Source: Streptomyces sp. NBC_01314 (GTDB taxonomy: Bacteria; Actinomycetota; Actinomycetes; Streptomycetales; Streptomycetaceae). Taken from it: a stretch of 64,000 nt of DNA. Under the pieces are notes generated by a model. The model was given only the letters and a program-made list of their open reading frames with translations. It was not told where the DNA came from and searched no databases. Positions 1 through 7,592 of this stretch are shown one piece after another. Numbering within the stretch: the first letter of the stretch is position 1; the number at the start of each line of letters is the position of its first letter. The position numbers and the translations under genes were made by a program. The stretch covers positions 1,798,001 through 1,862,000 of the forward strand of contig NZ_CP108394.1 of the NCBI RefSeq assembly GCF_041435215.1, written 5' to 3'.

Positions 1-1434
1 AGACGCGCCTTCACCTTCATGCTAGCCGCCGCCGTGAGTATGTCCGCACTGCTCATCACCGGATCCCCCGCCCAGGCCGCCCAGGTCACCGTCACCAACG
101 CGACGCAGTTCACCGACACCACGGGAGCCGTGGTGCACGCCCACGGCGGCGGGGTGATCAAGGTCGGCACCTACTACTACTGGTTCGGCGAGAACCGCAA
201 CGCCGACAACACCTTCAAGGCCGTCTCCGCCTACCGCTCGACCGATCTGAAGACGTGGGAGTTCAGGAACAACGTCCTGACCCAGGCCAGCAACCCCGAA
301 CTGGCCGTCGCCAACATCGAGCGCCCCAAGGTCATCTTCAACAGCACCACCGGCAAGTACGTCCTGTGGATGCACAAGGAGAACGGCAGCGACTACAACC
401 AGGCTCGCGCCGCCGTCGCCGTCTCCGACACCATCGACGGCGCCTACACCTGGCAGGGAAGCTTCCGGCCCCCGACCGGCACCACGTCCCGCGACATGAC
501 CCTGTTCAAGGACGACGACGGCACCGCTTACCAAATCACCTCGGCCGCCGGCAACGCCGACCTGCAGATCTGGAAGCTCACCGCCGACTACACCGGCTAC
601 GACAGCCTGACCGCGAACCCCTGGGCCGGCACCTTCCGGGAGGCCCCCGCGCTGTTCAAGCGCAACGGCGTCTACTTCATGCTGACCTCCGGCAACAGCG
701 GCTGGAAGCCCAACCAGCAGAGGTACGCCACCGCCACCAGCATCGCCGGGCCCTGGACCGCCATGAGCGACATCGGCGACGCCACCGGCTACGGCTCACA
801 GACCACGTTCGTCCTGCCCGTCCAGGGCACTTCGGGCACCTCGTACCTCTACATGGGCGACCGCTGGGGCAACTCCATGGACGGCACGGTCAACGACTCG
901 CAGTACGTCTGGCTCCCGCTGACCTTCCCCACCAAAACAACCATGAACCTGCCGTGGTACCCGCAGATCTCCATCGACACCAGCGCCGGCACGGTCAGCG
1001 GCGTGGGCGGCGGCCCCTACTACAACCTGGTCGCCCGGCACAGCGGCAAGTGCCTCGACATCTCCGACAACTCGGCCGCCGACAATGCGGTCGCCGTCCA
1101 GTACACCTGCATCGCCGGCCTCAACCAGCAGTGGCGGCTGCAGGACGCGGGTGACGGATACGTCCGCGTCCTCGCCCAGCACAGCGGCAAGTGCCTCGAC
1201 GTCGCGAACAACTCCACCGCCGACGGCGCCTTCGTCAACCAGTACCGCTGTGGCACCGGCACCAACCAGCAGTTCCAGTTCCAGGACCAGGGCAACGGCT
1301 ACTACCGCCTCATGGCCCGGCACAGCGGCAAGTGCCTCGACGTGAACAACGCGTCCACCGTCAACGGCGCCCGCCTCATCCAGTGGACCTGCGGCACCGG
1401 CACCAACCAGCAGTTCCAGCGGCCGGCCGCCTAG
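1..1434 (+). CDS. Secreted GH43-family exo-beta-1,3-galactanase-like protein with C-terminal ricin-B (CBM13) domain, 5' end outside window
   Basis: The reading frame is open from base 1 (RRAFTFM precedes the first ATG at 19), so the true start and the front of the signal peptide probably lie upstream of the window. A hydrophobic stretch ending SPAQAA is a typical secretion signal. The catalytic domain begins AHGGGVIKVGTYYYWFGE, the signature I know from GH43 subfamily 24 exo-beta-1,3-galactanases, with SRDMTLFKDDDG and REAPALFKRNG as the Asp and Glu motifs. A glutamine in GYGSQTTF fits the unusual Gln base reported for this subfamily. The last 130 residues hold three HSGKCLD...NQQ(W/F) repeats of a beta-trefoil lectin. 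Likely role: trimming of beta-1,3-galactan side chains of plant arabinogalactan proteins outside the cell. Family is fairly sure; subfamily is from motif memory. Confidence 0.78.
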   Translation, partial: RRAFTFMLAAAVSMSALLITGSPAQAAQVTVTNATQFTDTTGAVVHAHGGGVIKVGTYYYWFGENRNADNTFKAVSAYRSTDLKTWEFRNNVLTQASNPELAVANIERPKVIFNSTTGKYVLWMHKENGSDYNQARAAVAVSDTIDGAYTWQGSFRPPTGTTSRDMTLFKDDDGTAYQITSAAGNADLQIWKLTADYTGYDSLTANPWAGTFREAPALFKRNGVYFMLTSGNSGWKPNQQRYATATSIAGPWTAMSDIGDATGYGSQTTFVLPVQGTSGTSYLYMGDRWGNSMDGTVNDSQYVWLPLTFPTKTTMNLPWYPQISIDTSAGTVSGVGGGPYYNLVARHSGKCLDISDNSAADNAVAVQYTCIAGLNQQWRLQDAGDGYVRVLAQHSGKCLDVANNSTADGAFVNQYRCGTGTNQQFQFQDQGNGYYRLMARHSGKCLDVNNASTVNGARLIQWTCGTGTNQQFQRPAA

Positions 1435-1455
1435 TACTCCGGCTTGGGTTCGCTG

Positions 1456-1495
1456 CCGGCCGCCGCTCAGGGCTGTGTTTCTGAGCGGCGGCCGG
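1456..1495 (+). terminator. Hairpin terminator after the GH43 gene
   Basis: Perfect 15-bp arms (CCGGCCGCCGCTCAG and its complement, 1456-1470 and 1481-1495) enclose a 10-base loop, about 20 bases after the stop codon. No long U-tract follows, as is usual in Streptomyces. Confidence 0.75.
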
Positions 1496-1857
1496 TCAAG
1501 GCGCACCAGGAACTCACCGGTCCGGGAGCACGGCAGACCACTTTGCCGACGTGGCGTACCGATGGGGTTTCTCCGCAACCAACTCACTGGACAGGTTGCG
1601 TCGTTGCCCACGTGCGCGCGACGCGGTAGCCCGCGAAGGCGGCCGGCCGCCCGGACAACCCCTCCCTCCCCCGAGCGGCTGAGGTCCTTCCGGGGAAGCC
1701 CTCCCCGCTCGATCAGGGACAACGGCGTGCCGCTTTCCCCGCAGCGGGGCCGGGCGGGTTGGCGGTCGTGCGAATTTCGGCCGGGTCCGGCGGACCGCAT
1801 GCAGCGGCCGGCCGGGCCTGGCATCACCCCGACCACAGGCTCCCGGCTGAACAGCGG
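1496..1857. other. Intergenic stretch with no recognised gene
   Basis: About 360 bases between the galactanase terminator and the end of the HxlR gene. Frames on both strands give low-complexity Arg/Pro/Gly translations with no motif that I recognise. It may be decayed coding DNA, but nothing identifies a parent gene. Confidence 0.5.
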
Positions 1858-2403
1858 TCAACCGCTGCCCGACGCTGCCGCCTCCACCCCGGCGGGCCTG
1901 GCGGCGGGGCCCGGCGCGGCCACCAGGTCCCGGGTGGCACCGACCTCGTGACCGGCGGCGCAGATCAGCCCCGTCCTTACGGGAGCGTCGCAGTCACGGT
2001 GACGCACTGTGACGGTGGACCCCTCGGGCCCGACGAGCCAGTGGTCGGCCCAGTCGATCAGGGCCACCAGGGCGGGGACGAGGCCGCGGCCCTTGTCTGT
2101 GAGCCGGTACTCCTCACGCACGCGTGAACCCGGCTCCTGATAGGGGCGCTTCTCCAGAAGACCTTCCGAGACCAGGTCGCGCAGGCGGGCCGCGAGCACT
2201 CCGGAGCTCACGCCCACGCGGGTCAGGAAGTCGTCGAATCGCCGGGTGCCGAAAAACGCCTCACGCATGATCATGCCCGCTGTCTGCGGAGTCAGCACCC
2301 GCAGCGCCAGTGCGATCGAGTCCGGCTCCAGATCCCAGGCATCCCTGTCCCACGGCAGGGGTGCCGCGTGGGCAGTGCCGGGTGGCTCGAGTGCCTCAGT
2401 CAT
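1858..2403 (-). CDS. HxlR-family winged-helix transcriptional regulator
   Basis: The 181-residue product carries the HxlR layout: a short N-terminal segment, then FDDFLTRVGVSSGVLAARL as the recognition region, a wing with EEYRLTDKGRGL, and an HTH-proximal WADHW helix. A tail of about 50 residues after the wing is longer than in typical 110-150-residue members and contains two cysteines (RDCD, ICAAG) that might sense redox state; that is speculation. It is transcribed divergently from the flavoprotein gene at 2495, and a perfect 12-bp inverted repeat lies between the two starts, so it most likely represses that gene and itself. Confidence 0.85.
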   Translation of the reverse strand: MTEALEPPGTAHAAPLPWDRDAWDLEPDSIALALRVLTPQTAGMIMREAFFGTRRFDDFLTRVGVSSGVLAARLRDLVSEGLLEKRPYQEPGSRVREEYRLTDKGRGLVPALVALIDWADHWLVGPEGSTVTVRHRDCDAPVRTGLICAAGHEVGATRDLVAAPGPAARPAGVEAAASGSG

Positions 2404-2449
2404 GTCTTCTCCGCTCGCCCGTCTTGCCGTCAGCGTAATCGCCTCCTAC

Positions 2450-2475
2450 TCTGACTTCGGTCTACCGAAGTCAGA
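2450..2475. promoter_or_regulatory. Perfect inverted repeat, probable HxlR operator
   Basis: The arm TCTGACTTCGGT (2450-2461) is followed by the dinucleotide CT and an exact 12-bp reverse complement (2464-2475). It lies in the 91-base space between the divergent HxlR and flavoprotein genes and ends just before the AAGGAG ribosome-binding site of the latter, so a bound dimer would block that gene. Confidence 0.8.
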
Positions 2476-2494
2476 TACGAAGGAGTGATGACTG

Positions 2495-4087
2495 GTGACT
2501 GCCGGTGAGAGCTATCGACGAAGTGCGGTCGCGGATTCCTGGGACGCGATCGTCATCGGATCCGGGATCGGAGGGCTGACTGCGGCCGCGTTCCTGGCCC
2601 GTACGGGAAAACGTGTCCTGGTGCTGGAGAAGCACAGCACCGCCGGCGGTGCCACCCAGGTCTTCAAACGGGCCGGCTACGAATGGGACGCCGGTCTGCA
2701 CTACATGGGCGAAGTGCACCGGCCCAACGCCGGCCTGCGCAGGATCTTCGACCACATCAGCGGCGGAAAGCTCGAGTGGGAGCGTATGCCGGACGTCTAC
2801 AACAAGATCGTCATCGGCGACCGCACGTACGAGTACCCCTCGGGGGCCACGCGGTTCAAGGAGCGGATGAAGGAGTACTTCCCGGCCGAGGCCGAGGCCA
2901 TCGACCGGTACGTCGATCTTGTCTTCGAGGCGAACCGGGCCGCGAGCCCCTTCTTCGCGCAGCGCAGTCTGCCGCAGCCGGACGGCGACGCCCTCTACGA
3001 CGACCTGTGCGGCCCCTTCCGGAGCTTCTCCGACCGCACGGTGACGGAGGTCCTCTCCGAGCTCACCGACGACGAGGAGCTCAGGGCGGTGCTGTGCGGG
3101 CACTACGGCGACTACTGCATGGACCCGGGCCGTGCGTCCTTCGGTATGCACGCCATGCTGATCCGGCATTACATCGACGGCGCCAACTTCCCGGTGGGCG
3201 GATCGGGCCGGCTGGCGGAGACGATCTGCGACGTGATCCGTGAGGAGGGCGGCGCGGTCCTGGTGGCGGCCGAGGTGGGTTCGGTACTGCTGTCGGAAAC
3301 CGGCGAGGCCCGCGGGGTGTCCATGGCCGACGGCCGGAAGTTCCTGGCCCCGGTGGTGATCAGCAACGCCGGCGCGCTGAACACCATGACGCGGCTGCTG
3401 CCGAAGGAGGCCGACACCGCGGGCCTCGCCGACAGTTGCCGGGCCATCGGGCCCTCACTCACCTGGGTCGTCCTGAACATCGGCCTCAAGGAATCCGCCT
3501 CCTCACTGGGCCTTGACCCCGGCAACATCTGGGCACACACCGGCCCCGACATCGACGCCCAGGTCGCCGCCTACGAAGCCGATCCGCAAAGCCGCCCCAT
3601 GCCGTTGTACTTCCTCTCCTTCCCCTCGGCGAAGGACCCGCAATGGGAGACACGTCATCCGGGCCGGGCCACCATCGACATCTGCGGCCTGACCGCCTGG
3701 TCCCTGTTCGAGCCCTACGCCGACACCGCCTGGATGAACCGCGGGGCCGAGTACGAGCAGCTCAAGGAACGCCTGAGCGCCGAACTCCTGGAGCAGGTGC
3801 TGCGCTTCTGCCCGCAACTCACCGGAAAGATCGACCACCTGGAGCTGGCCACCCCCCTGAGCTTCAACCACTTCCTGGGGCGCCGGCACGGCGACTTCAT
3901 GTCCCTCGCGCACACTCCACAGCGGTTCGCCGACCGTACCCTGGGCACCAGAACGCCGGTGCCCAACCTGTTCCTCAGCGGGCAGGACGTCGTGGCAGCC
4001 GGAGTCAGCGGCGCCATCGTGGGCGGCGTCGTCGCCGCGTCCGCGGTACTGGGGCGTGACGCGCTCCAAGAACTGCCCACCGTGTGA
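2495..4087 (+). CDS. FAD-dependent phytoene desaturase / retinol saturase-like oxidoreductase
   Basis: The 530-residue product starts with a GTG codon after AAGGAG at 2480-2485. Near the N-terminus is the dinucleotide-binding sequence VIGSGIGGLTAAAFLARTGK followed by VLEKHSTAGG, the FAD signature of the CrtI / carotene isomerase / RetSat superfamily. A C-terminal FAD-contact region reads PNLFLSGQDVVAAGVSGAI. Length and layout match this superfamily. The substrate (carotenoid, polyene or other lipid) cannot be told: no crtB or other carotenoid gene is nearby. The gene stands alone under probable HxlR control and is followed by a broken egtD fragment. Confidence 0.82.
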   Translation: MTAGESYRRSAVADSWDAIVIGSGIGGLTAAAFLARTGKRVLVLEKHSTAGGATQVFKRAGYEWDAGLHYMGEVHRPNAGLRRIFDHISGGKLEWERMPDVYNKIVIGDRTYEYPSGATRFKERMKEYFPAEAEAIDRYVDLVFEANRAASPFFAQRSLPQPDGDALYDDLCGPFRSFSDRTVTEVLSELTDDEELRAVLCGHYGDYCMDPGRASFGMHAMLIRHYIDGANFPVGGSGRLAETICDVIREEGGAVLVAAEVGSVLLSETGEARGVSMADGRKFLAPVVISNAGALNTMTRLLPKEADTAGLADSCRAIGPSLTWVVLNIGLKESASSLGLDPGNIWAHTGPDIDAQVAAYEADPQSRPMPLYFLSFPSAKDPQWETRHPGRATIDICGLTAWSLFEPYADTAWMNRGAEYEQLKERLSAELLEQVLRFCPQLTGKIDHLELATPLSFNHFLGRRHGDFMSLAHTPQRFADRTLGTRTPVPNLFLSGQDVVAAGVSGAIVGGVVAASAVLGRDALQELPTV

Positions 4088-4197
4088 CCGCTCCCCCACG
4101 GCCAGGTCGCCGTACGAGTCCGCACCCCCACTTCGTGATGATCGCTGATGCCGCGAAGCCGCACACGCACGCGGACATGTCCACCCCCTCATAAGCC

Positions 4198-4523
4198 GCG
4201 TTCGACAAGAACGTGCTGAACGTGGTCGACCGGGAGCTGGGAGCGGACTTCGACGCCGACGCCTTCGACCATGTCGCCCTCTGGAACGCCGAGTGCGAGT
4301 GGATCGAGATGCGGCTGCGGTCCCGTAGGGACCAGACCGTGAAGATCCCGGCGCTCGACCTCGCGGTCGACTTCGCGGCCGGGAGGAACTGCGGACGGAG
4401 GTGTCCGCGGAGTTCAGGAAAGAGGGCGTGTGGTCCGAACTGGCCTCCATCGCGCTTGAGTTGACGCAGTGGTGGACGGATGAGGAGAGCCGCTTCGCGC
4501 TGTCGCTGAGTGGAGTGGCGTAG
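4198..4523 (+). pseudogene. egtD: C-terminal remnant of egtD (ergothioneine histidine methyltransferase)
   Basis: Translation from 4198 gives [18 protein letters not shown] and then [20 protein letters not shown], the conserved C-terminal part of EgtD, the SAM-dependent enzyme that trimethylates histidine in ergothioneine synthesis. The frame breaks near 4381-4384, where one G appears lost in GCCGGGAGGAACTG. Restoring it gives [17 protein letters not shown] and the usual ending WWTDEESRFALSLS up to the TAG at 4521. The N-terminal two-thirds, including the SAM-binding motif, is absent and a stop lies just upstream (TAAGCCGCG). A functional copy may exist elsewhere. Confidence 0.85.
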
Positions 4524-4580
4524 CCGGGTTCTTCGCCCCGCCGCCCCTACCCACCCCGCCCGCGAGTCCGTCGTTGTTGC

Positions 4581-4626
4581 TCGCGCAGTTCCCCGCGCCC
4601 CTGAAGGGGCGCGGGGAACTGCGCGA
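4581..4626. repeat. Perfect 22-bp-arm palindrome of a dispersed REP-like family
   Basis: Arms at 4581-4602 and 4605-4626 are exact reverse complements around a GA centre. The core GCGCAGTTCCCCGCGCCCCT recurs, whole or in halves, near 22878, 31654, 38575 and 43012. It could act as a bidirectional terminator between the egtD remnant and dodecin. Confidence 0.85.
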
Positions 4627-4817
4627 GAAGCCCCACCCACCCGCACCCGACAACGCACCCCTTCGGGGTCGAAGGGGCAGCGCCCCCGGGGATGGGAACG
4701 GGTAGGGGCGGCGGGGGCGATCAAAACCGACGTCTCGCGAAGTGGCATGGTCTGAGGCACCGTGGAATGACGTGTGGCGCACCGGCCACGGCGGAGTACG
4801 CGACAAGGAGAACCCGC

Positions 4818-5036
4818 ATGACCGACCACGTTTACCGGGTCACCGAGATCGTCGGCAGTTCGGGCGAGAGCGTCGACCACGCCATCCGCAACGGCGTCTC
4901 CCGCGCCGCACAGACCCTGCGCAACCTGGACTGGTTCGAGGTGACCCAGGTCCGCGGGCACATCGAGGACGGGCAGATCGCGCACTACCAGGTCGGCCTC
5001 AAGGTCGGCTTCCGACTGGACGACGACACCGACTGA
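4818..5036 (+). CDS. Dodecin family flavin-storage protein
   Basis: The product is 72 residues, the normal dodecin size. It reads TDHVYRVTEIVGSSGESVDH then ALRN-type helix residues and LDWFEVTQVRGHI, including the tryptophan in DWFEV that stacks on the flavin isoalloxazine ring and a Q in QIAHYQVGLKVGF. Dodecins form hollow dodecamers that sequester riboflavin, FMN or FAD (and CoA in some actinobacteria). The ATG at 4818 is chosen because AAGGAG lies at 4805-4810 and the family starts there; an upstream in-frame extension has no family resemblance. The gene stands alone downstream of the palindrome. Confidence 0.93.
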   Translation: MTDHVYRVTEIVGSSGESVDHAIRNGVSRAAQTLRNLDWFEVTQVRGHIEDGQIAHYQVGLKVGFRLDDDTD

Positions 5037-5057
5037 CCGAGCGGCTCCGGCGGGCGC

Positions 5058-5546
5058 TCAGGTCCGCCCTTCCCGCTCCTGCGCCACCTTCAGCACACTG
5101 GAGCCGTCGGCCCAGCGTGCCCGTACGACCGTGAAGCCCGCGCGCTCCGCGTCCTCGCAGACCAGCTCGTCGTCGTCCACGAGGACGCGGATCTCGCGGG
5201 TCCTGGCGAGCCGGCGGAGTATCTCCAGCTTGGTGCGGCGGGCGGGCCTGCGGTCGTTGTCGCGGCGCATCCAGATCCGCCCCTCGGGCAGCCCGTGCGC
5301 GGCGAGCCAGGCGACGGTGTCGGGGCGGCAGCGTTCGGGGCGGCCGGTCAGATACACGACCTCGCACTCCTCCGCGCTCTCGCGCGCCAGCGCGACCCCT
5401 TCGGCCAGCGGCGGATCGTGCGGGGCGCCGGCGAAGAACGCGTCCCAGTCGCGCGGCTTCCGCTCCAGGAACCGCTGCCGGTGCGCGGTGTCGGCGAGGG
5501 TGTTGTCCAGGTCGAATACGGCGAGGGGCCGGTCGTTGTCGGTCAC
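5058..5546 (-). CDS. HAD-superfamily phosphatase, polynucleotide-kinase 3'-phosphatase-like
   Basis: The 162-residue product has the four HAD motifs: FDLDNTLAD (nucleophile Asp12 and Asp14), the threonine in YLTGRP, a lysine in RRTKLEILRRL, and the acidic pair in VLVDDDELV. A small cap-like insertion with RDWDAFFAGAPHDPP resembles the phosphatase module of T4-type polynucleotide kinases, so the substrate may be a nucleotide or nucleic-acid phosphate; a sugar phosphate is equally possible. It starts at a GTG (5546). It is convergent with dodecin and divergent from the flavoprotein at 5682. Confidence 0.8.
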   Translation of the reverse strand: MTDNDRPLAVFDLDNTLADTAHRQRFLERKPRDWDAFFAGAPHDPPLAEGVALARESAEECEVVYLTGRPERCRPDTVAWLAAHGLPEGRIWMRRDNDRRPARRTKLEILRRLARTREIRVLVDDDELVCEDAERAGFTVVRARWADGSSVLKVAQEREGRT

Positions 5547-5681
5547 GGCACCAGCCTAGGCAGCAGATGACTCGTGTCGTCCGTCGTCGCTTCACACAAC
5601 AACCACGAACTCCGCCCGTAGCTTTAAGTTTCAAACGTTACGCTCGTCATCTCTCCCCCCACACAGCACAGGAGAATCGGC

Positions 5682-6785
5682 GTGCCTGACGGTGAAATAA
5701 TCGTGATCGGCGGCGGATACGGGGGCATCCGCCTCGCCAAGCAGCTGGACGAGGTCGGACGGGTCACCCTCGTGGACCGCAAAGAAGTCTTCTTCCATCG
5801 CATCGCCGCGCTGCGCGCGGGCGTGCACGAAAAATGGACTACGACGCCCTTCATCCCGTACGACCGGCTGCTGCGCCATGGCCGTGTCGTGGTGAACAAG
5901 GCGGTCGGCATCGACACCGCCGAGCGGCGGGTGAAGCTCGCCACGGGTGAGCGGCTGCCGTACGACGTGGTGGTCATCGCCACCGGCGCGGACTATCCGG
6001 AGCCTGCCCGTTTCCTGGGCACCACCACCGAGGAGGCGGGCAAGACGTTCGCCGCGCACCAGGAGAGCGTGGCGGCCGCCGGGCACGTCCTGGTCGTCGG
6101 CGGCGGGCCGGGCGGTGTGGAACTCTCCGCCGAGATCCGGCTGGCCCGGCCGGACGCGCGGGTCACCCTCGCGCACGCCGGGCCCGAACTGCTCAGCTCC
6201 ACCGGCAGCAAGTGGGCCGGACGGCGGGCCCTGGCCTGGCTGGAGGCGCACGACGTGCAGGTACGGCTCGACTCGTTCATCTCCCCCGGGCCCGACTTCG
6301 GCACCTACCGGGACGGGCGGGGCAACCTCATCGAGGCCGACCTCTCCTTCTGGGCCAACGGCACCACGCCGAACACGCTCTGGCTGCGGCTGGCCGGGCA
6401 CGGGGACTGGCTCAACGCCGCCGGGCACGTCAAGGTCGACCGGATGCTGCGGGTCGACGGGCGGCGCGACGTGTTCGCGGTCGGTGACGTGAACGACGTC
6501 AGCGAGCTGAAGGTCTCCCCCGTCGCGTTCGCCCAGGCGGACATCGCCGCCCACAACATCCGCGCCTATCTGGGGAGTTCGGGCAAGCACCGCAAGGAGC
6601 CGCGCCTGTACCGGCCGATCCGGCGGATCCCTATGATCGTGCCCCTCGGTCCGGCCGACGGGCTCACGCTCCTGCCCGTGCCGGGCGGCGAGACGGCCGT
6701 GCTCGGCGCCCGCACGTCCACGCTCGCGAAGGCGAAGACGCTGATGACGCCGTATATACGGAAGCAGCTCGGCTATACGGCGTGA
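5682..6785 (+). CDS. NAD(P)/FAD-dependent pyridine nucleotide-disulfide-type oxidoreductase (AIFM2/NDH-2-like)
   Basis: The 367-residue product begins at GTG after AGGAG (5670-5674). The first Rossmann motif IVIGGGYGGIRLAKQL binds FAD, YDVVVIATGADYPEP is the ATG motif, VLVVGGGPGGVELSAEI is the NAD(P)H site, and DVFAVGDVND closes the FAD site. There is no CxxC redox pair, so it is not a thioredoxin-reductase type. Length and motifs match the AIFM2/FSP1 and type-II NADH dehydrogenase-like group that passes electrons to quinones. No partner gene is adjacent. The A/T-rich spacer upstream (around TTTAAGTTTCAAACGTTACG, near 5621-5640) looks like the promoter and possible operator. Confidence 0.85.
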   Translation: MPDGEIIVIGGGYGGIRLAKQLDEVGRVTLVDRKEVFFHRIAALRAGVHEKWTTTPFIPYDRLLRHGRVVVNKAVGIDTAERRVKLATGERLPYDVVVIATGADYPEPARFLGTTTEEAGKTFAAHQESVAAAGHVLVVGGGPGGVELSAEIRLARPDARVTLAHAGPELLSSTGSKWAGRRALAWLEAHDVQVRLDSFISPGPDFGTYRDGRGNLIEADLSFWANGTTPNTLWLRLAGHGDWLNAAGHVKVDRMLRVDGRRDVFAVGDVNDVSELKVSPVAFAQADIAAHNIRAYLGSSGKHRKEPRLYRPIRRIPMIVPLGPADGLTLLPVPGGETAVLGARTSTLAKAKTLMTPYIRKQLGYTA

Positions 6786-6833
6786 GGTTCGGGGCGCTTC
6801 GGGGGTGGGGGGATGTGGCGGGTGCGGTCCGAT

Positions 6834-6948
6834 GGGGGCTGGTCCCGCGCTTCCCCTCGCCCCTGGCCGGCAGGGGCTGAGTCCCGTGCTTGTCGGCCCG
6901 CAGGGGCCGTGTCCTTCAGGAGCGCGGGGAACCGCGTGACCAGCCCCC
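6834..6948. repeat. Imperfect long inverted repeat between convergent genes
   Basis: The segments 6834-6856 (GGGGGCTGGTC followed by CCGCGCTTCCCC) and 6926-6948 (GGGGAACCGCGTGACC then AGCCCCC) pair almost completely across a 70-base loop with its own CAGGGGC/GCAGGGGCC repeats. It separates the convergent flavoprotein and MarR genes and probably terminates both. It is a degenerate relative of the GC-rich palindromes elsewhere in the window. Confidence 0.55.
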
Positions 6949-6976
6949 ACCCACCGGCGGACAGACAACGCCGGGC

Positions 6977-7513
6977 TCAGTCGACCCGGGCCGCACCCAC
7001 CGGCTCCTGCTCCTGCTCCTGCTCCTGCTCCACGAGGTCGTTCGCGTGGGCGAGGAAGTCGTCGACCATCCTGTGGAAGAGTCCCGCGAGCTGCTGGAGT
7101 TCCTCGGGCGACCACTCGGACAGCGCCATCTGCATACCGCGGACACCGGCTTCGCGGATGCGGCCTATGGCCTGCTTGCCGGCTGCCGTCAGTTCGATGC
7201 GCTGGGCGCGGCGGTCGTCCGGGTCGGGTACACGGGTGACGTGGCCGGTCTTCTGAAGCTGCTGGACCTGACGGGTGACGTGGGACGCCTCGACACCCAG
7301 GCGGTTGGCCAGCTCCCCCGGGCGCAGCGGCTCGGAGTCGGCGATCTGCCGGAGCAGGGCCACCGCGGCACGGTCCAGCGGCACCCCGGCCAGACTCATC
7401 AGCCGCTCGTGCGCCCGGGCCCGGGTGCTGAGGTAGGTGATGCGAGTGAGGGCTCGCTCGATCTCGATCACTTCCGGGGAAGCGGGGTCGGAGGGTAGCG
7501 GTGAGGGGGACAT
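6977..7513 (-). CDS. MarR-family transcriptional regulator (paralogue 1)
   Basis: The 178-residue product contains the MarR winged helix: a helix with VALLRQIADSEPLRPGEL, recognition segment LGVEASHVTRQVQQL, and wing DPDDRRAQRIELTAAG. It is clearly related to the second MarR protein encoded at 23284-23811 (shared EVIEIERAL, RITYLST, HERLM, GVPLDRAAVALLRQ). The C-terminus carries an EQ-repeat tail encoded by CTCCTG hexamers at 7004-7031. It is divergent from the alpha/beta hydrolase at 7593, with one 17-bp box in between, so local repression is likely. Ligand unknown; many such MarR proteins sense aromatic or lipophilic compounds. Confidence 0.88.
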   Translation of the reverse strand: MSPSPLPSDPASPEVIEIERALTRITYLSTRARAHERLMSLAGVPLDRAAVALLRQIADSEPLRPGELANRLGVEASHVTRQVQQLQKTGHVTRVPDPDDRRAQRIELTAAGKQAIGRIREAGVRGMQMALSEWSPEELQQLAGLFHRMVDDFLAHANDLVEQEQEQEQEPVGAARVD

Positions 7514-7534
7514 GGGATCTACTTTACCATCTTG

Positions 7535-7551
7535 TTGCCTGACTCAAGTAA
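7535..7551. promoter_or_regulatory. MarR operator box (copy 1)
   Basis: TTGCCTGACTCAAGTAA lies between the divergent MarR and hydrolase genes. It matches the near-palindrome TTGCTTGACTCAAGCAA at 15 of 17 positions; three more copies precede the other MarR gene at 23.8 kb. Confidence 0.8.
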
Positions 7552-7592
7552 GTTCATCGCCCGGGTAGCCCCCGCGACCGAACGGAGCCCCC

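Noticed and set aside
1514..1861. Minus-strand open frame downstream of the HxlR gene
   Set aside because: No recognisable family, no ribosome-binding site and composition like shadow frames; left as an intergenic note.
4581..4626. Palindromic repeats considered as a CRISPR array
   Set aside because: Copies are dispersed over 38 kb with no regular spacers and no cas genes.
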